Shown here: one piece after another, positions 8,818 to 18,912 of the stretch | Layout: each line of letters begins with the position of its first letter | How positions within the stretch are numbered: position 1 is the stretch's first letter | Source of the DNA: Sphaeroforma sirkka | Lineage: Eukaryota; Opisthokonta; Ichthyosporea; Ichthyophonida | Reading direction: 5' to 3' | DNA length: 32,541 bases | Assembly: GCA_001586965.3 (NCBI GenBank) | Contig: LUCW03001445.1 | Coordinates: 1 to 32,541, forward strand | Notes under the pieces: model-generated | Told to the model about the DNA's origin: nothing | The model's database searches: none | What the model saw: the letters and a program-made list of their open reading frames with translations, nothing else | Program-made: the position numbers and the translations under genes

Positions 8818-9690
8818 ATGGAAGGAAACAACGCGACAGCCTTGTCTAGTAATAATCCAGACACCAGCACCGATGCCCAAGAAGCTACGGGATTCTTCAG
8901 AATGAAGCAACCCAAGTCTCGGCCGACGACATCGTCGGAAGTATTCGTGACCCAAAACAGCAACAGAACCTAGTCCAGCAGACGACAAGGCTCACGCAGC
9001 AGCTGAAGTCACAGGTGGTCCAACAGACTGCAGTGACCCCCAACTGCAGGGCCAGCTGATCGAAGTGCTACAGAAGTACATAACGCTAAACAAGGTCCGC
9101 CTGTTTCTCACAGAAAAATTAGAGCACATGAAAAAGACCCTAAGAAACCCGCCGCCAAAGTCACGGGCGCTCCGGCCTCAGGATCTGACCAAAATCGAAA
9201 GCGAAGAGTACGGGACAAAAACGGCGCGATGAGTGGGATAACCTACTGAACAAAACCGAAACACTACTAAAGTCCACGACCGAGAAGTGGCCTAATATGA
9301 CCGATTTTATCGACAGGCTGGAAAAAATGGCAAGCTGAAAACAAGATCCCATCAACTGTGCGTCTGAGTCCTACACCTGACACTACTGCTACTACTACTG
9401 CTGCTGCCGTTACCAATTTTAGTAAACAGAAAGAGAACGAAATAGCAGAGTCCCAACTTCCAAGACCCAAAGTCGAACAGGTTTTAACTTCAGGCTACGC
9501 AAAGAGATAATTCTTTCCAAGGACGGTCCCATAGAGGAAACTACCGCCAATTTAAAAATGCAACGGCCAATGAGCGCGCGCCAATTTTATCAGACAATAT
9601 TAACTCAGAGGCGGATAGTAGTGAAGACTCGGACTATGACGGACACGGTGACCCTGATGCTGTAAAAAAGCCGGGCCTCCACATTAAAAT
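8818..9690 (+). pseudogene. Decayed gag-like ORF with acidic C-terminus
   Basis: Starts at an ATG (MEGNNATALSSNN) and proceeds through at least five frames and stops. Recognisable pieces are a Gln-rich helix (RDPKQQQNLVQQTTRLTQQL), a helical part (LIEVLQKYITLNKVRLFL, EKLEHMKKTL), DEWDNLLNKTETLL, a Thr/Ala tract coded by an ACT/GCT repeat, an RG motif (GRSHRGNYRQ) and an acidic end (EADSSEDSDYDGHGDPD). Basic RG-rich followed by acidic Ser/Asp-rich sequence resembles the nucleocapsid-to-protease linker of copia 2 at about 12250. I therefore favour a copia gag, but no zinc knuckle is visible and the family is not certain. Confidence 0.4.
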
Positions 9691-9702
9691 CTTGTATTAT
9701 AA

Positions 9703-9868
9703 ACGTACTCTTAAAAGTACGTAAACTTGGTTTTCCTTGAATGGTTTTTAATGGTTTTATTAATTAAATACCTTTTCCAGTTTTACGTATCAAATAGTTG
9801 GACAAGGCCATTAAAAGGCCTGATTTAAATACCAAAGATATGATTTGGATAGTTCTATTAATAGAACT
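9703..9868. other. Three short palindromes in AT-rich spacer
   Basis: A hairpin with 7-bp arms ACGTACT/AGTACGT (9703-9722), an AGGCC/GGCCT hairpin near 9804-9821 and an 18-bp perfect palindrome AGTTCTATTAATAGAACT (9851-9868). They lie between the gag-like relic and the copia 2 LTR-like block and may belong to an LTR whose ends I cannot define. The stretch 9691-10076 has no gene. Confidence 0.6.
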
Positions 9869-10076
9869 ATATTTACTTTCCAAATCTAAATATATCTGAA
9901 TACTTCGGTAGCGAGATGGCTCAACCGAACATAGGTTTCTAAGGACTATTAGCGTTGCTTAGTTTATCCCCCGTTCAGCCAACCAGATGTGCCAGTCTGA
10001 TGAAGGCCAGTCGGTAATCCTTGATAAGTGGCAAGTTATTGATTAATCCAATAACTATGAACATCAAGAGTATTTT

Positions 10077-10330
10077 TCTTTTCTTTTTTCTTTTTATAAT
10101 TTTTTTTAAAGATAGGATTTTATGAGTCTCTCAGATTCGCCCTATCGAAACATAGTCATAGTTTCTAGTAGTGCGACAACGAAGCACTAGATAAAATCCC
10201 TTCGGCGAAAACAGTACTGAGAGGATTATATATATGCAATGTCTTAGCCTCACAATTCCTCAGAGTATTGCTGTTTTCACGAGGTATACCTAACTTTACT
10301 ACAAGACGCATTTCGTTTATTTTCCTTTGA
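10077..10330 (+). repeat. LTR-like block of copia 2
   Basis: After a pyrimidine-rich stretch, this block aligns with 7009-7210 of the copia 1 LTR. Shared segments are GATAGGATTT.ATGAGT, CGAAACATAGT, GACAACGAA, a TATATA box, GCAATGTCTTAGCC, TTTTCACGAGG and CCTAACTTTACT. Two diverged LTRs conserving the same promoter-proximal region explains this best. As it precedes plus-strand gag and pol relics it is probably the 5' LTR of copia 2. The outer ends are unclear and I see no clean primer-binding site. Confidence 0.55.
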
Positions 10331-10783
10331 ATTTTATTAAACTTAGACTTAGCCTTAACGTTTATTTACTTCTAAGGCGTTAGTATCGCCTTGATAGACC
10401 AAAACTTACAATGCGGTGGGGCAACCATTGAAAAGGTTCAAACAGTTATCCGGCAGTACCAGCTCCCGACACTATGCCTATGGACACAGTTCGCACTCCC
10501 ATGCGTACGCCAATCACATTCCCCAACGGAGGGCATAAATATCTTACGACACCATCCCAATAATAAGTTTACAAACAGTAGATTTATCCATCATCCATCC
10601 GCCACAGCTAACTACGATCCCTTGCTCCGTGCACAGTAAGTACAGGGAATGGAAGGCCAGCTGTCTACCCTGTTCATACGTCTATATAAATCTGTGTCCC
10701 ACAGCCCACTCTGTCACACGATGCATCTATACTTATTTAATTATTTATTCAATATATACATATAAATATATATCCAACTCCAC

Positions 10784-11350
10784 GATGGACCATAACCAGA
10801 GTCGCTGCAACGGTACCCGTATCCCGTATACAGGGGGGTTGACCGTTGGTGATGCCGATGCCGATGCCAACGAGGAGAATCAGTACCCTGAATACCTGGC
10901 GCCCCATACCTTTACGCAACCACCTATTGGTGAAACGTCTGTTTATTCACCGAGGCCGTGTGTACAAGGAAGTAACCATAACACCGAGTTTTAACCCGTG
11001 CTCCGACCGATCTCTGTTCACCCATCCAAGGTTGCCCTCCCCCCGTCTCCGTCTGCCGCCCATACGTACTAGGTCCAAGTCTAAGGCCACCCCTAAACCG
11101 CCAACCCAGATACCGGCAGCCCCGTCAGCATTGTCTCTGTTGCCTCTGTTGCCTCCACTACGTTCCTTTGAGCGCACAACGTGCACATAGACGCTGCCAG
11201 AATTGGACTTATCCTACCCAGCTGCCTGGTGTGGCCGACTCCATACCGGAGTTTATGACCCACTTTATCAGCGAACTGCCACCGCTCCCTTTTGATCACA
11301 GTAACCCAGGATTGTTTACCAAGCATAAAACTACGATCAAATGCCGGTGA
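10784..11350 (+). pseudogene. Copia 2: N-terminal gag relic
   Basis: An ATG in a good context (CACGATGG) opens MDHNQSRCNGTRIPYTGG, followed by an acidic DADADANEENQ stretch, then shifts frame into a Pro/Arg-rich segment (RLPSPRLRLPPIRTRSKSK). It finally reads PGVADSIPEFMTHFISELPP up to a stop at about 11350. The order is consistent with the disordered start of a copia Gag. The assignment rests mainly on position between an LTR-like block and the zinc knuckle at 11865. No Gag-specific motif is seen. At least two frameshifts. Confidence 0.4.
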
Positions 11351-11864
11351 CTCAACAATGTTTATCTCAGCATCAACCAAGGAGAGAATCTAAACTCAGA
11401 GAGCGACACGTAAATATTACAGATGGAAATTAATCTCGGAGCCGAAGTGCCGGGAGTACGGAAACATCATTATAGAAAATCTCTGATGGGCATAAGGGCA
11501 TCCCTAAATATTGGAGGAGTACAATCTAAACGTATAAGGCCAAAGATTACAATGGAAGCCACGATCAGTTGAAGACGTGGCGACACTACCTTTGGGTTGG
11601 ATCATAGATTAAGTGCGAACCTTTTTCACCTTCAGAGGTGTTTTCAATGGCTCAAGGATCACGAATCCAATGCATATAAAAACCAGGGACTCGAATCAAA
11701 TAAATCACAACTATTCACTTAAAACTTAAAACACTTTAAGATACTTTAATATCTGAAAACAATAACTTATCAGGTCCGTTTTACCTCTACTCACAGAATG
11801 GACAAGCTTCAGGAGTTGAAACGGATAAGGAGAGAGAGTACTTTCTGCCATAGCCGATCGAAAG
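11351..11864. other. Eroded gag interior or inserted sequence in copia 2
   Basis: No open frame of note. A TATA-like stretch (GCATATAAAAACC) at about 11670-11682 is followed by A-rich sequence. This could be a decayed LTR fragment or eroded gag. I cannot decide which. Confidence 0.3.
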
Positions 11865-12933
11865 TGCTTCAATTGTAGCAAACGAACCCAACCTTGCTCG
11901 TGATTGCCGATCCAAACATCGCAGACCCAGACCGCACGTGTACTCTGACCGCAGGGACCATCGCAACTCTTATGAAAACCGATACTCCAACAATCGTGGA
12001 AATATTTCCGACGAACGACATCACCGTAATAGAGCTGATGAGCCCAAGTCTTACCGTTAAGACTATTCAACACCAAAATCTACACCCTACTCACGAAGTG
12101 CCGGCTATCCGTCGACGAAACCCAACTTTCATCAAGATAAACGCAATGGATTTTACAGAAAAGCACCTAACATAAGAGGATACTACTCGAGGCAGGAAAT
12201 GCGTAAACCTCCTAAAGTAACGTTGAATTTGGACAAGAATGATGAGCAAAATTCGAGTAGTGACGATGAAGGCGTTAGAACATTCTCAGCAGTTGCCGAC
12301 TATGTCGAATCTGATGTCGAATTGTCGGATGGTGACAGGCCAGAAGCCATCATGGTAGCCCACGAAAATTGCCTTGGATTTGGGATGAAGCCAAACACCG
12401 AGCCGGACGAGAGAGAACTATCAGATTTTATTCTAAATAATACAACTTGTAGTTCGGACGAAGGCGATGGACCGCCAGGACTTTTACTCGACAGCTCTAT
12501 TGAGGATGACTACGATGGTCTACCCGACCTAATGTTCAACAGCGACTCCGAAGAAGATGAAGCTTTTAGTGATAAATTTAATGAAGACATTATCTCTTCA
12601 CCAATCAAAACCAAAGTCTCTGAGAAAATTTTCGGCCAAAGAGCATCTACGACTGACGAAATAACAATGACTGAACCTAGTGGTTTTAGCCCAGTCCACA
12701 TTATTAACAATTTGGAGTTGATATCAAACGCAAAACGTCACTTCACAAACGTACACCTAGCTGACGGGACTATTGGAATCGCAACTCACTCAGGGCAATT
12801 GAGTGACGCTGGAAGGGTTATTTATGGACCAACTCTAAAGACCAACCTAATCAGCGTCCCCCAATTAACCAAAGCAGAATACAAGATCACATGGATGACA
12901 CAGTCTGCCTCTTACTATCACCCCAACACCTAG
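11865..12933 (+). pseudogene. Copia 2: zinc knuckle, acidic linker and protease
   Basis: At 11865-11907 a Gag zinc knuckle reads C-F-N-C-S-K..L-A-R-D-C. A one-base insertion splits it between frames, and the His of CX2CX4HX4C reads as Gln. The downstream frame is then open to 12933 except for one TAA at 12058. It passes an Arg/His-rich part, an Asp/Glu/Ser-rich linker (about 12240-12600) and a copia protease tail: HIINNLELI, FTNVHLADGTIG, LKTNLISVPQLTKAEYKITW. These correspond to the ADG flap and the P-x-L-x-x-NL-x-S-V-x-x-L block. The active site expected as DSGAS reads PSGFS, so the catalytic Asp is lost. The frame shifts at about 12890 into integrase. Confidence 0.75.
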
Positions 12934-13990
12934 TATATAATTGTGAGCAGAAGCAAGGCGTTTACATCGTACCCCTGGACATTTTCTCAAAAGAATTTGC
13001 CTACGCCGCCAGTTGGCATGAACGACTAGCGCACCCGGATCATTTACCCAATGACCTACCACCTATCGACTATCATGCGAACTGCGAGTCCTGTATCATA
13101 GGTGAACTTGTCAGACGTCGGACACGAAAGATCAGAAAGAACGGCCCATCCGAAAACCCAATGGACTTACTCTATATTGACCTTATTGGGAAATTTAAAC
13201 GAAGCATTGGAGGAAACTGCTATGGCCTAATCCTCATTGACGACTGCTCCAATTTCGAGAAATTTGAACCACTATCCACCAAGAAGGCGCCAGTTGTATA
13301 TGACGCCTTACTCGGAGCACTAGATGATTTAACAGTACTGAATGGAAGGAAAGCGAACGTTTTACAGTTCGATCGAGGCTCGGAATTTGAGGAAAAGGTA
13401 GTAGAGACTAACTCACGAAGGTTTGGCTACGATGTTCGAACAACACAACGGAAAAATTGAGCGGAGTCACCTTACCAATTCAGGACGAGCTAGGGCGACT
13501 TTACACAACTCCGGCTTAGGTGACGAAATTTGAAGTGAGGCATACCAACATGTCACAGACGCTCATAACAACGTCGGGAGTAAGAGGAACCCGACAACGC
13601 CAATCGAAAGATTCGCTGGCCGAAAACCAAATTGTAACCGTTTTCAAACTTCGGCAGCAAATGTTTATGGCGGAAGACGACTAAAAGCAACAAATGGGAT
13701 AAGCCCGCTCGCCGTGGAATTGTGATGGCCAACCCCCAACGAACCACCTCAGATACTTTCCGAGTTTTTAATCCAGAAACCAACAGAGTATCACGGACCA
13801 GAGATATACGTTTTTTTGGGGATAAATTTTACATATGGAAGGATGGACAATGTACGGAGCAGACTACAGGAAGAAAAGCTGAGCCGACGAACGGCGACCT
13901 ATCGATCGTATCTTCACAACCTATGGAACCAGGCGAAAATACTCAAACCGCCTCTAGTAAACGCCATCGAGAACCGGAGTAATCTGACGT
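12891..13990 (+). pseudogene. Copia 2: integrase
   Basis: In the frame starting at 12891 the HHCC finger is visible at residues 43-68 (WHERLAHPD, CESCIIGE). The first core Asp is at residue 97 (LLYIDLIGKF) and the second at residue 161 (VLQFDRGSEF, normally SDNGGEF). After a frameshift at about 13450 the third acidic residue follows in NGKIERSHLTNSGRARATLH, a recognisable copia E-motif with helix. Then NVGSKRNPTTPIERFAGRKP and the C-terminal block WDKPARRGIVMANPQ, DTFRVFNPETNRVSRTRDI close to 13990. Stops and shifts at 13530 and about 13680 break it. No RT follows before unrelated sequence at about 14110, so the polymerase has been deleted. Confidence 0.8.
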
Positions 13991-14109
13991 TTTATCAAAA
14001 TCAAATTGTTTTAAATATGTCGTCCTTAAATTTCAAGTTCACTCTGTGTTGTTTCTACTGCACAATGTTAGACAGTAGTGTTGCCTTTCGTCACCCGCAC
14101 ATGTTTTGA

Positions 14110-14264
14110 ACTGTGTGTATCATGTCCATGAGCACTATATTATGAATGGTGACTCAGCCCCCGAACTCGTATAACTGTTAAGTTCGGAACTTACAGATTT
14201 CTGTTGGCGCTTACAAGAAATCTTGAGCTCCTATCAATCATATAGTCGGCATTCGTCTAGACTG
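14110..14264. other. Short unassigned spacer
   Basis: No gene or repeat is recognised between the end of copia 2 and the minus-strand coding-like stretch. Confidence 0.3.
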
Positions 14265-14540
14265 TACCATTGCCTTGGGACGAGTCAGCCCCTTCTATTA
14301 CTATTTCCGAAATCTTCAAATTAGTAGCCGAATTAGCGCAATATCCTCCTTGGCTTCTTGCACATGTCAACATCCTTAAGTAGCCGTTTCGCTCGAAGAC
14401 CCCTTCAATATGTTGTTTGGCCTTATTCAACGTAGAAATTGATTGTCGAGTTTCAGATACTAAACGGTCTAACGTAGCATGTACCTCTGCCTTGGTTTTT
14501 TCATCCGGTGTCGAATCAGAGGAAAATTATGTCGCCACCT
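14265..14540 (-). pseudogene. Unassigned coding-like stretch, helical and charged
   Basis: The minus strand is open for about 90 codons and gives a coding-like composition: STPDEKTKAEVHATLDRLV, SETRQSISTLNKAKQHIEG, VFERNGYLR, NLKISEIVIEGAD. The first half is strongly amphipathic and could be a coiled coil. Upstream, after an in-frame TAA, another coding-like stretch (QQIVVNRKPVPRS) continues in a different frame to about 14650. I do not recognise a family. A fragment of a retroelement Gag is the simplest guess. The plus strand over the same bases also has an ORF (14417-14644) but with poorer composition. Confidence 0.3.
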
Positions 14541-14728
14541 CATCAGTAAGCAATGGAATCTGTTGGTACTATATTCCATGTCGACCTAGGAACTGGCTTC
14601 CTATTCACGACGATTTGCTGGGATGCCGTTTGTGTACCGATTAATACACAAGCACGATGCTATTACACATCAGATTAGGTTTTCATTCACATTGGTAAAC
14701 CATTACTCTCGGCAAACTGACAAAATTG

Positions 14729-15440
14729 AAGTGCGACAGAGACGGTAAATTCTTCGCCGCCGAATTTAAGAAAACCAATACACAACAGCACGTCAATTCA
14801 CATAAAATCTCACCAACTCACTAGCACTAAATGGCTTGGTAGATAGGGCTAACAGTAGCATAAAAAAAAATCATGAACTGTGCCCTCAAACATTTAGGCC
14901 AACGTCCGCGCATGTGAGCCCAGGCAATACAGTAAACAAACACAACCCAGACAACAAACCCTCTTGGGATGTGTTTTGTGGAGAGAAACACATGCGACAA
15001 ATGTCGAATATTAAGTCTAAATCGAGAAAAATCTGTCATTCATACAATCTTACCAATTCACCAGCACTACATGGCTTGGTAGAGAGGGCTAACGGCAGCA
15101 TTAAAAAAACACTACTGCGCCCTTAAAATTCAGGTCAGCCTCTGCGCATGTGGGACGAGGCAGTACAATATGCAACTCTCACCAAGTCCGTACAATTGGA
15201 CAAACACAACCAAGACAACAAGTCCACTTGAAGGGTGTTCTACGGAGAGAAATCTGAGCTGCGACTTTAATACATGCACGTATACGGTTGCCAAGTGGCA
15301 TTCATCAACCAAGACCAATACGGTAAACTTGATGAGCGAGCTACTATCGGTGCACATCTCGGATATGACCGACAGTCCAGTATTACGACGAATGTCGAAT
15401 ATTAAGTCTAAAATCGAGGAAAATCTGTCACTCACGAGAT
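14729..15440 (+). pseudogene. Copia 3: integrase core with a tandem duplication
   Basis: The plus strand gives a second-Asp motif (KCDRDGKFFAAEFKKTNTQQ) and then the third acidic motif twice. The first is LALNGLVDRANSSIKK (about 14820-14870) and the second PALHGLVERANGSIKKTL (about 15060-15110). After the second come MWDEAVQYATLTKSV, KHNQDNKST, GCQVAFINQDQYGKLDERA and IGAHLGY, the usual C-terminal copia integrase order with FGC and LGY blocks. The repeat units are about 14800-15043 and 15044-15436. The first has lost about 150 bp (FGC to LGY) relative to the second. Several stops and shifts. It differs from copia 2 in sequence and is a separate family. Confidence 0.7.
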
Positions 15441-15911
15441 GTGCAACATAATCACCAAGTCTTTCATACCTGGACCATGATCGGTACCAAGCCACTGCCT
15501 AAGTTCAACACTGCCGTCGGAGACATTCCAGCCATCCTCGAAGTAGCACTCGCCCTCGCCAACCAACAGCTCTCCCCGGCAGCTCAACACCAACCTCCCA
15601 TACATACTTCTCAAAGTATCAGACCTTACTCTTCCACACACCATACTACATACACCAACCACTACAGCATATGCCACTCAAACGACTCCGTAATCTCTCC
15701 CCATGAGTATACTCGTGCATTGCTGCCCACATCACAACAGCCGACAACGCTTACAATGTTACCTACTCCGTCACAACGTTTCCAGCCATCACCGCATGCT
15801 GAAGATTCAACTCCGGAGATACTACCCTTACCAGAAACTGCCACCATAGAGATAACCATTAACACCACCCCTCTGGACATATTACCAAACACCCACGCTC
15901 ACAGACATTGA
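15441..15911 (+). pseudogene. Copia 3: Ser/Thr/Pro-rich linker after integrase
   Basis: A 156-codon open stretch, rich in Thr, Pro, Ser, His and Gln (ALANQQLSPAAQHQPP, LLPTSQQPTTLTMLPTPSQ, STPEILPLPETATIE). This is the typical composition and place of the disordered region between integrase and reverse transcriptase in copia polyproteins. It is continuous with the integrase C-terminus on the same strand. The expected RT does not follow; gypsy LTR begins at 16330. Confidence 0.5.
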
Positions 15912-16329
15912 AGGGGCCACTTCTTTCACCATGCTCCCACAATGGGCCCCATTCAAGATACCTGCCTCCCAAATAATATGCGCATTATATACGGCGGTGT
16001 CTAACAATGCAGCAATATACCGCATCGACAGCAAGATCGACAATAAGCAGCTGCCACAACACTACACCGCAACGACAGCACGATCGACAGCCAAACAGCT
16101 GCCACAACACAGCAGAGTACCACCCTCGCTCAATACAAAGCTTCTATACAGCCAGGAGAGACTACCTCGGGATCCATTTTACCTCGGGTATTGACTTTAG
16201 ATTTTCAAGGGAATCCGATATAGGGTTTTAGGGTTAGTCCAGAGGAGTCCTCTTCAGCGCCACTAACACAGAGAGCCCTTTGAGTCATCCACTACAACAC
16301 GTCACTAACGAAACCTATACCACTACCTG
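15912..16329. other. Unassigned stretch with short direct repeats
   Basis: Contains repeated CAGCTGCCACAACAC (about 16050-16064 and 16095-16109) with ACGATCGACA/AAGATCGACA between, and a telomere-like TAGGGTTTTAGGGTTA at 16221-16236. No gene supported. Probably further eroded copia 3. Confidence 0.4.
16221..16236 (+). repeat. Short telomere-like motif (TTTTAGGG type)
   Basis: TAGGGTTTTAGGGTTA, about two units, lying 95 bp outside the LTR of gypsy family 1 copy B. Confidence 0.65.
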
Positions 16330-16926
16330 TGTAAACTTCGATGGAAATTACTAGGTTTCAAACTATATTAAACTAAAATACAATTTAGTCAGTTAGGATT
16401 TAGCAGTGGTAGCTTGTGTAAGAATGATCGGGACTGCCTCTTGTTAAGAGCCTAAATATCCTCGATCACACAGGGCGTACCTCTAGCTGTTCTTTATTGA
16501 ATAATTTTCACTAGAAGTACTAAGTGTTCATGACCACTTGCCTAATTTGTAAATAGACATAATAACGCAAGTCACGTTAATACATTAGCTGATATAAATA
16601 AAGTTCCATCTGAAGAAAAGTTAAAAAAAAAAAAAAAGACTTATTGGATTTTGGAGATTGGCGGAGGACCTAAATTTATAAGTAGTAGTTCGGAGAATAT
16701 AAAATTTAGTTTATAATATCCTACATCTACTAATGTCTCAAATAGGTCCAAGTAGATGAGTCATACCAAATACTCAGGCTATTGGAGCCATCAAAGTGAA
16801 TTTAGAACACTTTGGAAATATTGGAAAAAGAGCTTGTACTAAATTATTTAAAATACAAATAAAAAACCAATGTATTATCTCAATTGATCTTGATATTTTA
16901 GACTGACCGGAGGCCGTATTTCTACA
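16330..16926 (-). repeat. 3' LTR of gypsy family 1, copy B
   Basis: On the minus strand this 597-bp sequence begins TGTAGAAATACGG and ends GAAGTTTACA, so it has TG...CA ends. It is nearly identical to the plus-strand LTR at 24854-25451, and the inner end recurs at 23393. It contains a poly-T/poly-A run and an AATAAA-like signal (TCAATAAAG on the minus strand, near 16490). High similarity between LTRs of different copies points to recent activity of the family, although no LTR pair here dates a single insertion. Confidence 0.95.
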
Positions 16927-16929
16927 TAG

Positions 16930-16937
16930 CCCCCCCC
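16930..16937 (-). other. Polypurine (G8) tract of gypsy family 1
   Basis: On the minus strand GGGGGGGG followed by CTA lies directly before the TGTAGA start of the 3' LTR, where the plus-strand primer is expected. Confidence 0.55.
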
Positions 16938-17055
16938 AGTAGCTTTTAGAACTACGAACGTACGTTAAGATACGATCTAGTTGGTAAAGCGAAAACCAAA
17001 GTAAAACGGTTTCGGTCATGACTTATCGAGTAAGTATGTGCCTATATGTACGAGT

Positions 17056-17825
17056 TCAAGACTCATGTTGTACTCTATGTCGTTTAGTATTTGGTCCAGT
17101 AACCATTTCCGATGTAGGCGCCTTACGTTTATTATTTGGTAAGGTAATAGCCAAAGGCTGTTCTTCATTAGTAAGTAAGTTTGAACAATTTTCTGCACTG
17201 TTGGTAAGCAGATCAGAAAGTTTAGTCACGTAGGAAGTAGGTGGCAAATAGGGAATTTCAGATCCGTCAGGTTTTGTAGTCACCTGAGGAAACCCTTTTC
17301 GTTTATCTCGTGTGTTCTTATTAAACGCTTATTCCATTTCTTATTAAAGATACGAAGAAAGTCGCGAGATTCACGAAATGCATCGGAGGTTAGCCAAGCT
17401 ACTGTCCCATCCATGAAACGGGTCTTGTAGTAAGTGTAACCGTCTTCGGATGTTTTGTCAATTATATCTTTGACTTGTGACTCCATAACTGGTACATCAG
17501 AATCAAATGAGCGAGCGAATGAGAGTTCGGAGGTAGGGATACGGTGAGTGCCTAGATTGGTTGCGCTAGTACCATCAATGTTATTCACTTCGTAAGTATC
17601 ACTCTTCTCATCATGGTAGGAAATAACAAAAGGTCCTATCGTCTTAGAAGAGAGTTCGGTAACGTTGGCGTTTCGATTTATAATGTTAACGTAATCGCCG
17701 ACTTTGAACTGAACAATGTTCTTAGTGTTATTCCATCGGTCATACGCTTTAAGTAGGACGCGATTCTTGTGCTCGAGTAAACAGGGGTAAACAACGTTCT
17801 GCATATGCTCGATCTTTGTAGCCAC
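17056..17825 (-). pseudogene. Gypsy family 1 copy B: integrase C-terminus with GPY/F and chromodomain-like module
   Basis: The reading frame 17825-17280 gives HKNRVLLKAYDRWNNTK, FKVGDYVNIINRN and SSKTIGPFVISYHDEK (GPY/F module). It ends with VKDIIDKTSEDGYTYYKTRF, DGTVAWLTSDAF and SRDFLRIFNKKW. The pattern V-x-x-I-x-D, Y-x-x-x-x-F-DGT-x-W-L and a closing amphipathic helix is that of a diverged chromodomain, the module chromoviruses use to bind chromatin. A shift at about 17285 leads into a tail ending LPNNKRKAPTSEM and NTKRHRVQHES, then TGA. Two basic clusters resemble a bipartite nuclear localisation signal. Copy C carries the same module at 26330-26926 and lacks the tail. The chromodomain call is by pattern and should be tested by profile search. 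Confidence 0.7.
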
Positions 17826-18379
17826 GGGGTAGCGTGTTTCTCGGGCGCAGTTTTATCAAACGTTGCTTGTAATTCACTATATAGCGGCCAAAGAAATAGT
17901 GAAACAGGAGTGTTCCAGTTTGAGGATTCATGCAGTTATTCATTTGAGTCTGAACCCATTTCAAATGATAAGGCCACATATCCTCAACGTCGTCTAGTGC
18001 GGTACGCAAGAGTTTCTTAAGTTCTCTATGACGTGTCTCATTTGCACCCTGCGTTTGAGGTTTGTAAGGAACACCACGCCTATGGGTCATGCCTGATACG
18101 AGTATAAGTGCCTCCATTACGTCGGTACAAAACTCACTACCGTTATCAGAACATAGTACTCGGGGAAACCGAAGTCATTAAAGACGTGATAGCATAATTT
18201 CTGCCACTGTTTGTGGACGTTTGTTCGGTATTGCATAAAAGCAAGTTATAGCCCGAAGCCACACATAAGAAATGACAGATATATACATCGCCAGTATGCT
18301 TGGATCGCGGGAGTTTAACCAAATCGACTATGACTCGGCGCATCGGTTGGTCTTCTGTCACACTTTTAGGGGTGCCCAA
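17749..18379 (-). pseudogene. Gypsy family 1 copy B: integrase catalytic core
   Basis: The first Asp is in MRRVIVDLVKLPRS. After two one-base insertions (near 18207 and 18237) the second Asp region (SDNGSEF, intact in copy C) is crossed in another frame. The frame from 18117 gives MEALILVSGMTHRRGVPYKP and QTQGANETRHRELKKLL, containing the third acidic residue. In copy C the D-x35-E spacing is exact. The helix after the Glu and the MWPYHLKWVQTQMN and GTLLFHYFFGR segments correspond to the usual W-x-x-x-L and (T)P-F-x-x-x-FG blocks of Ty3/gypsy integrases. The function would be insertion of the cDNA into nuclear DNA. This copy is broken. Confidence 0.85.
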
Positions 18380-18812
18380 CCGTATCGCTTGATCTGGTTC
18401 TTTTCACAATCAGTACAGCGTCGGTATACTTCACGTATGGTTTCTTTCAGCGCCGGGTGATCAAGCCCTGCACGAATAGCCATTTTATAAGTATGCTCAT
18501 ATGCTCGATGCGTTAAATTATGTATAATTTTAACTCTACTTTCGAGCTCCTCTAAGTCAGTCAGATTCTGCGTAACGCTGGCTGGATGAACCATAGTCCT
18601 GTTGGAAAGGGCAACCTCAGTATCAGGAGGGGTAGAGTCCTGAGATACATAATTGACAACATTGGATTGTTGAAGTATCTTCTTCAGTTGTTTCGCCACT
18701 CCTGGCTGTTCTTTAAGCAGCGCTTTAAGTAGTTGAGTGCGAGCTTCAGGTTCTCTTAGAGTTTTGAGTCTTTGATCCATGGCCTTAGCTAGTTCCATGT
18801 TTTTTACGATCT
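18358..18812 (-). pseudogene. Gypsy family 1 copy B: linker and HHCC finger of integrase
   Basis: The open frame begins KNMELAKAMDQR and is helical and charged. It then gives VKIIHNLTHRAYEHTYKMA and VYRRCTDCEKNQIKRYG. This fits the N-terminal zinc finger of retroviral-type integrases as H-x4-H-x25-C-x2-C, just before the catalytic core. Copy A has the same finger but the second Cys segment is followed by a poly-Lys artefact from the T18 run. The long linker between the Dam-like domain and the finger (about 150 residues) is not recognised. Confidence 0.75.
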
Positions 18813-18912
18813 AATGCCGTTTCAATCGGCATTACCTCGACTTACAATCTTGTTGGGTGCATGTGTTGTACGAGTCTTGAGCTTTTGTTCAAACTCTTTA
18901 GACTCCTCTAGT

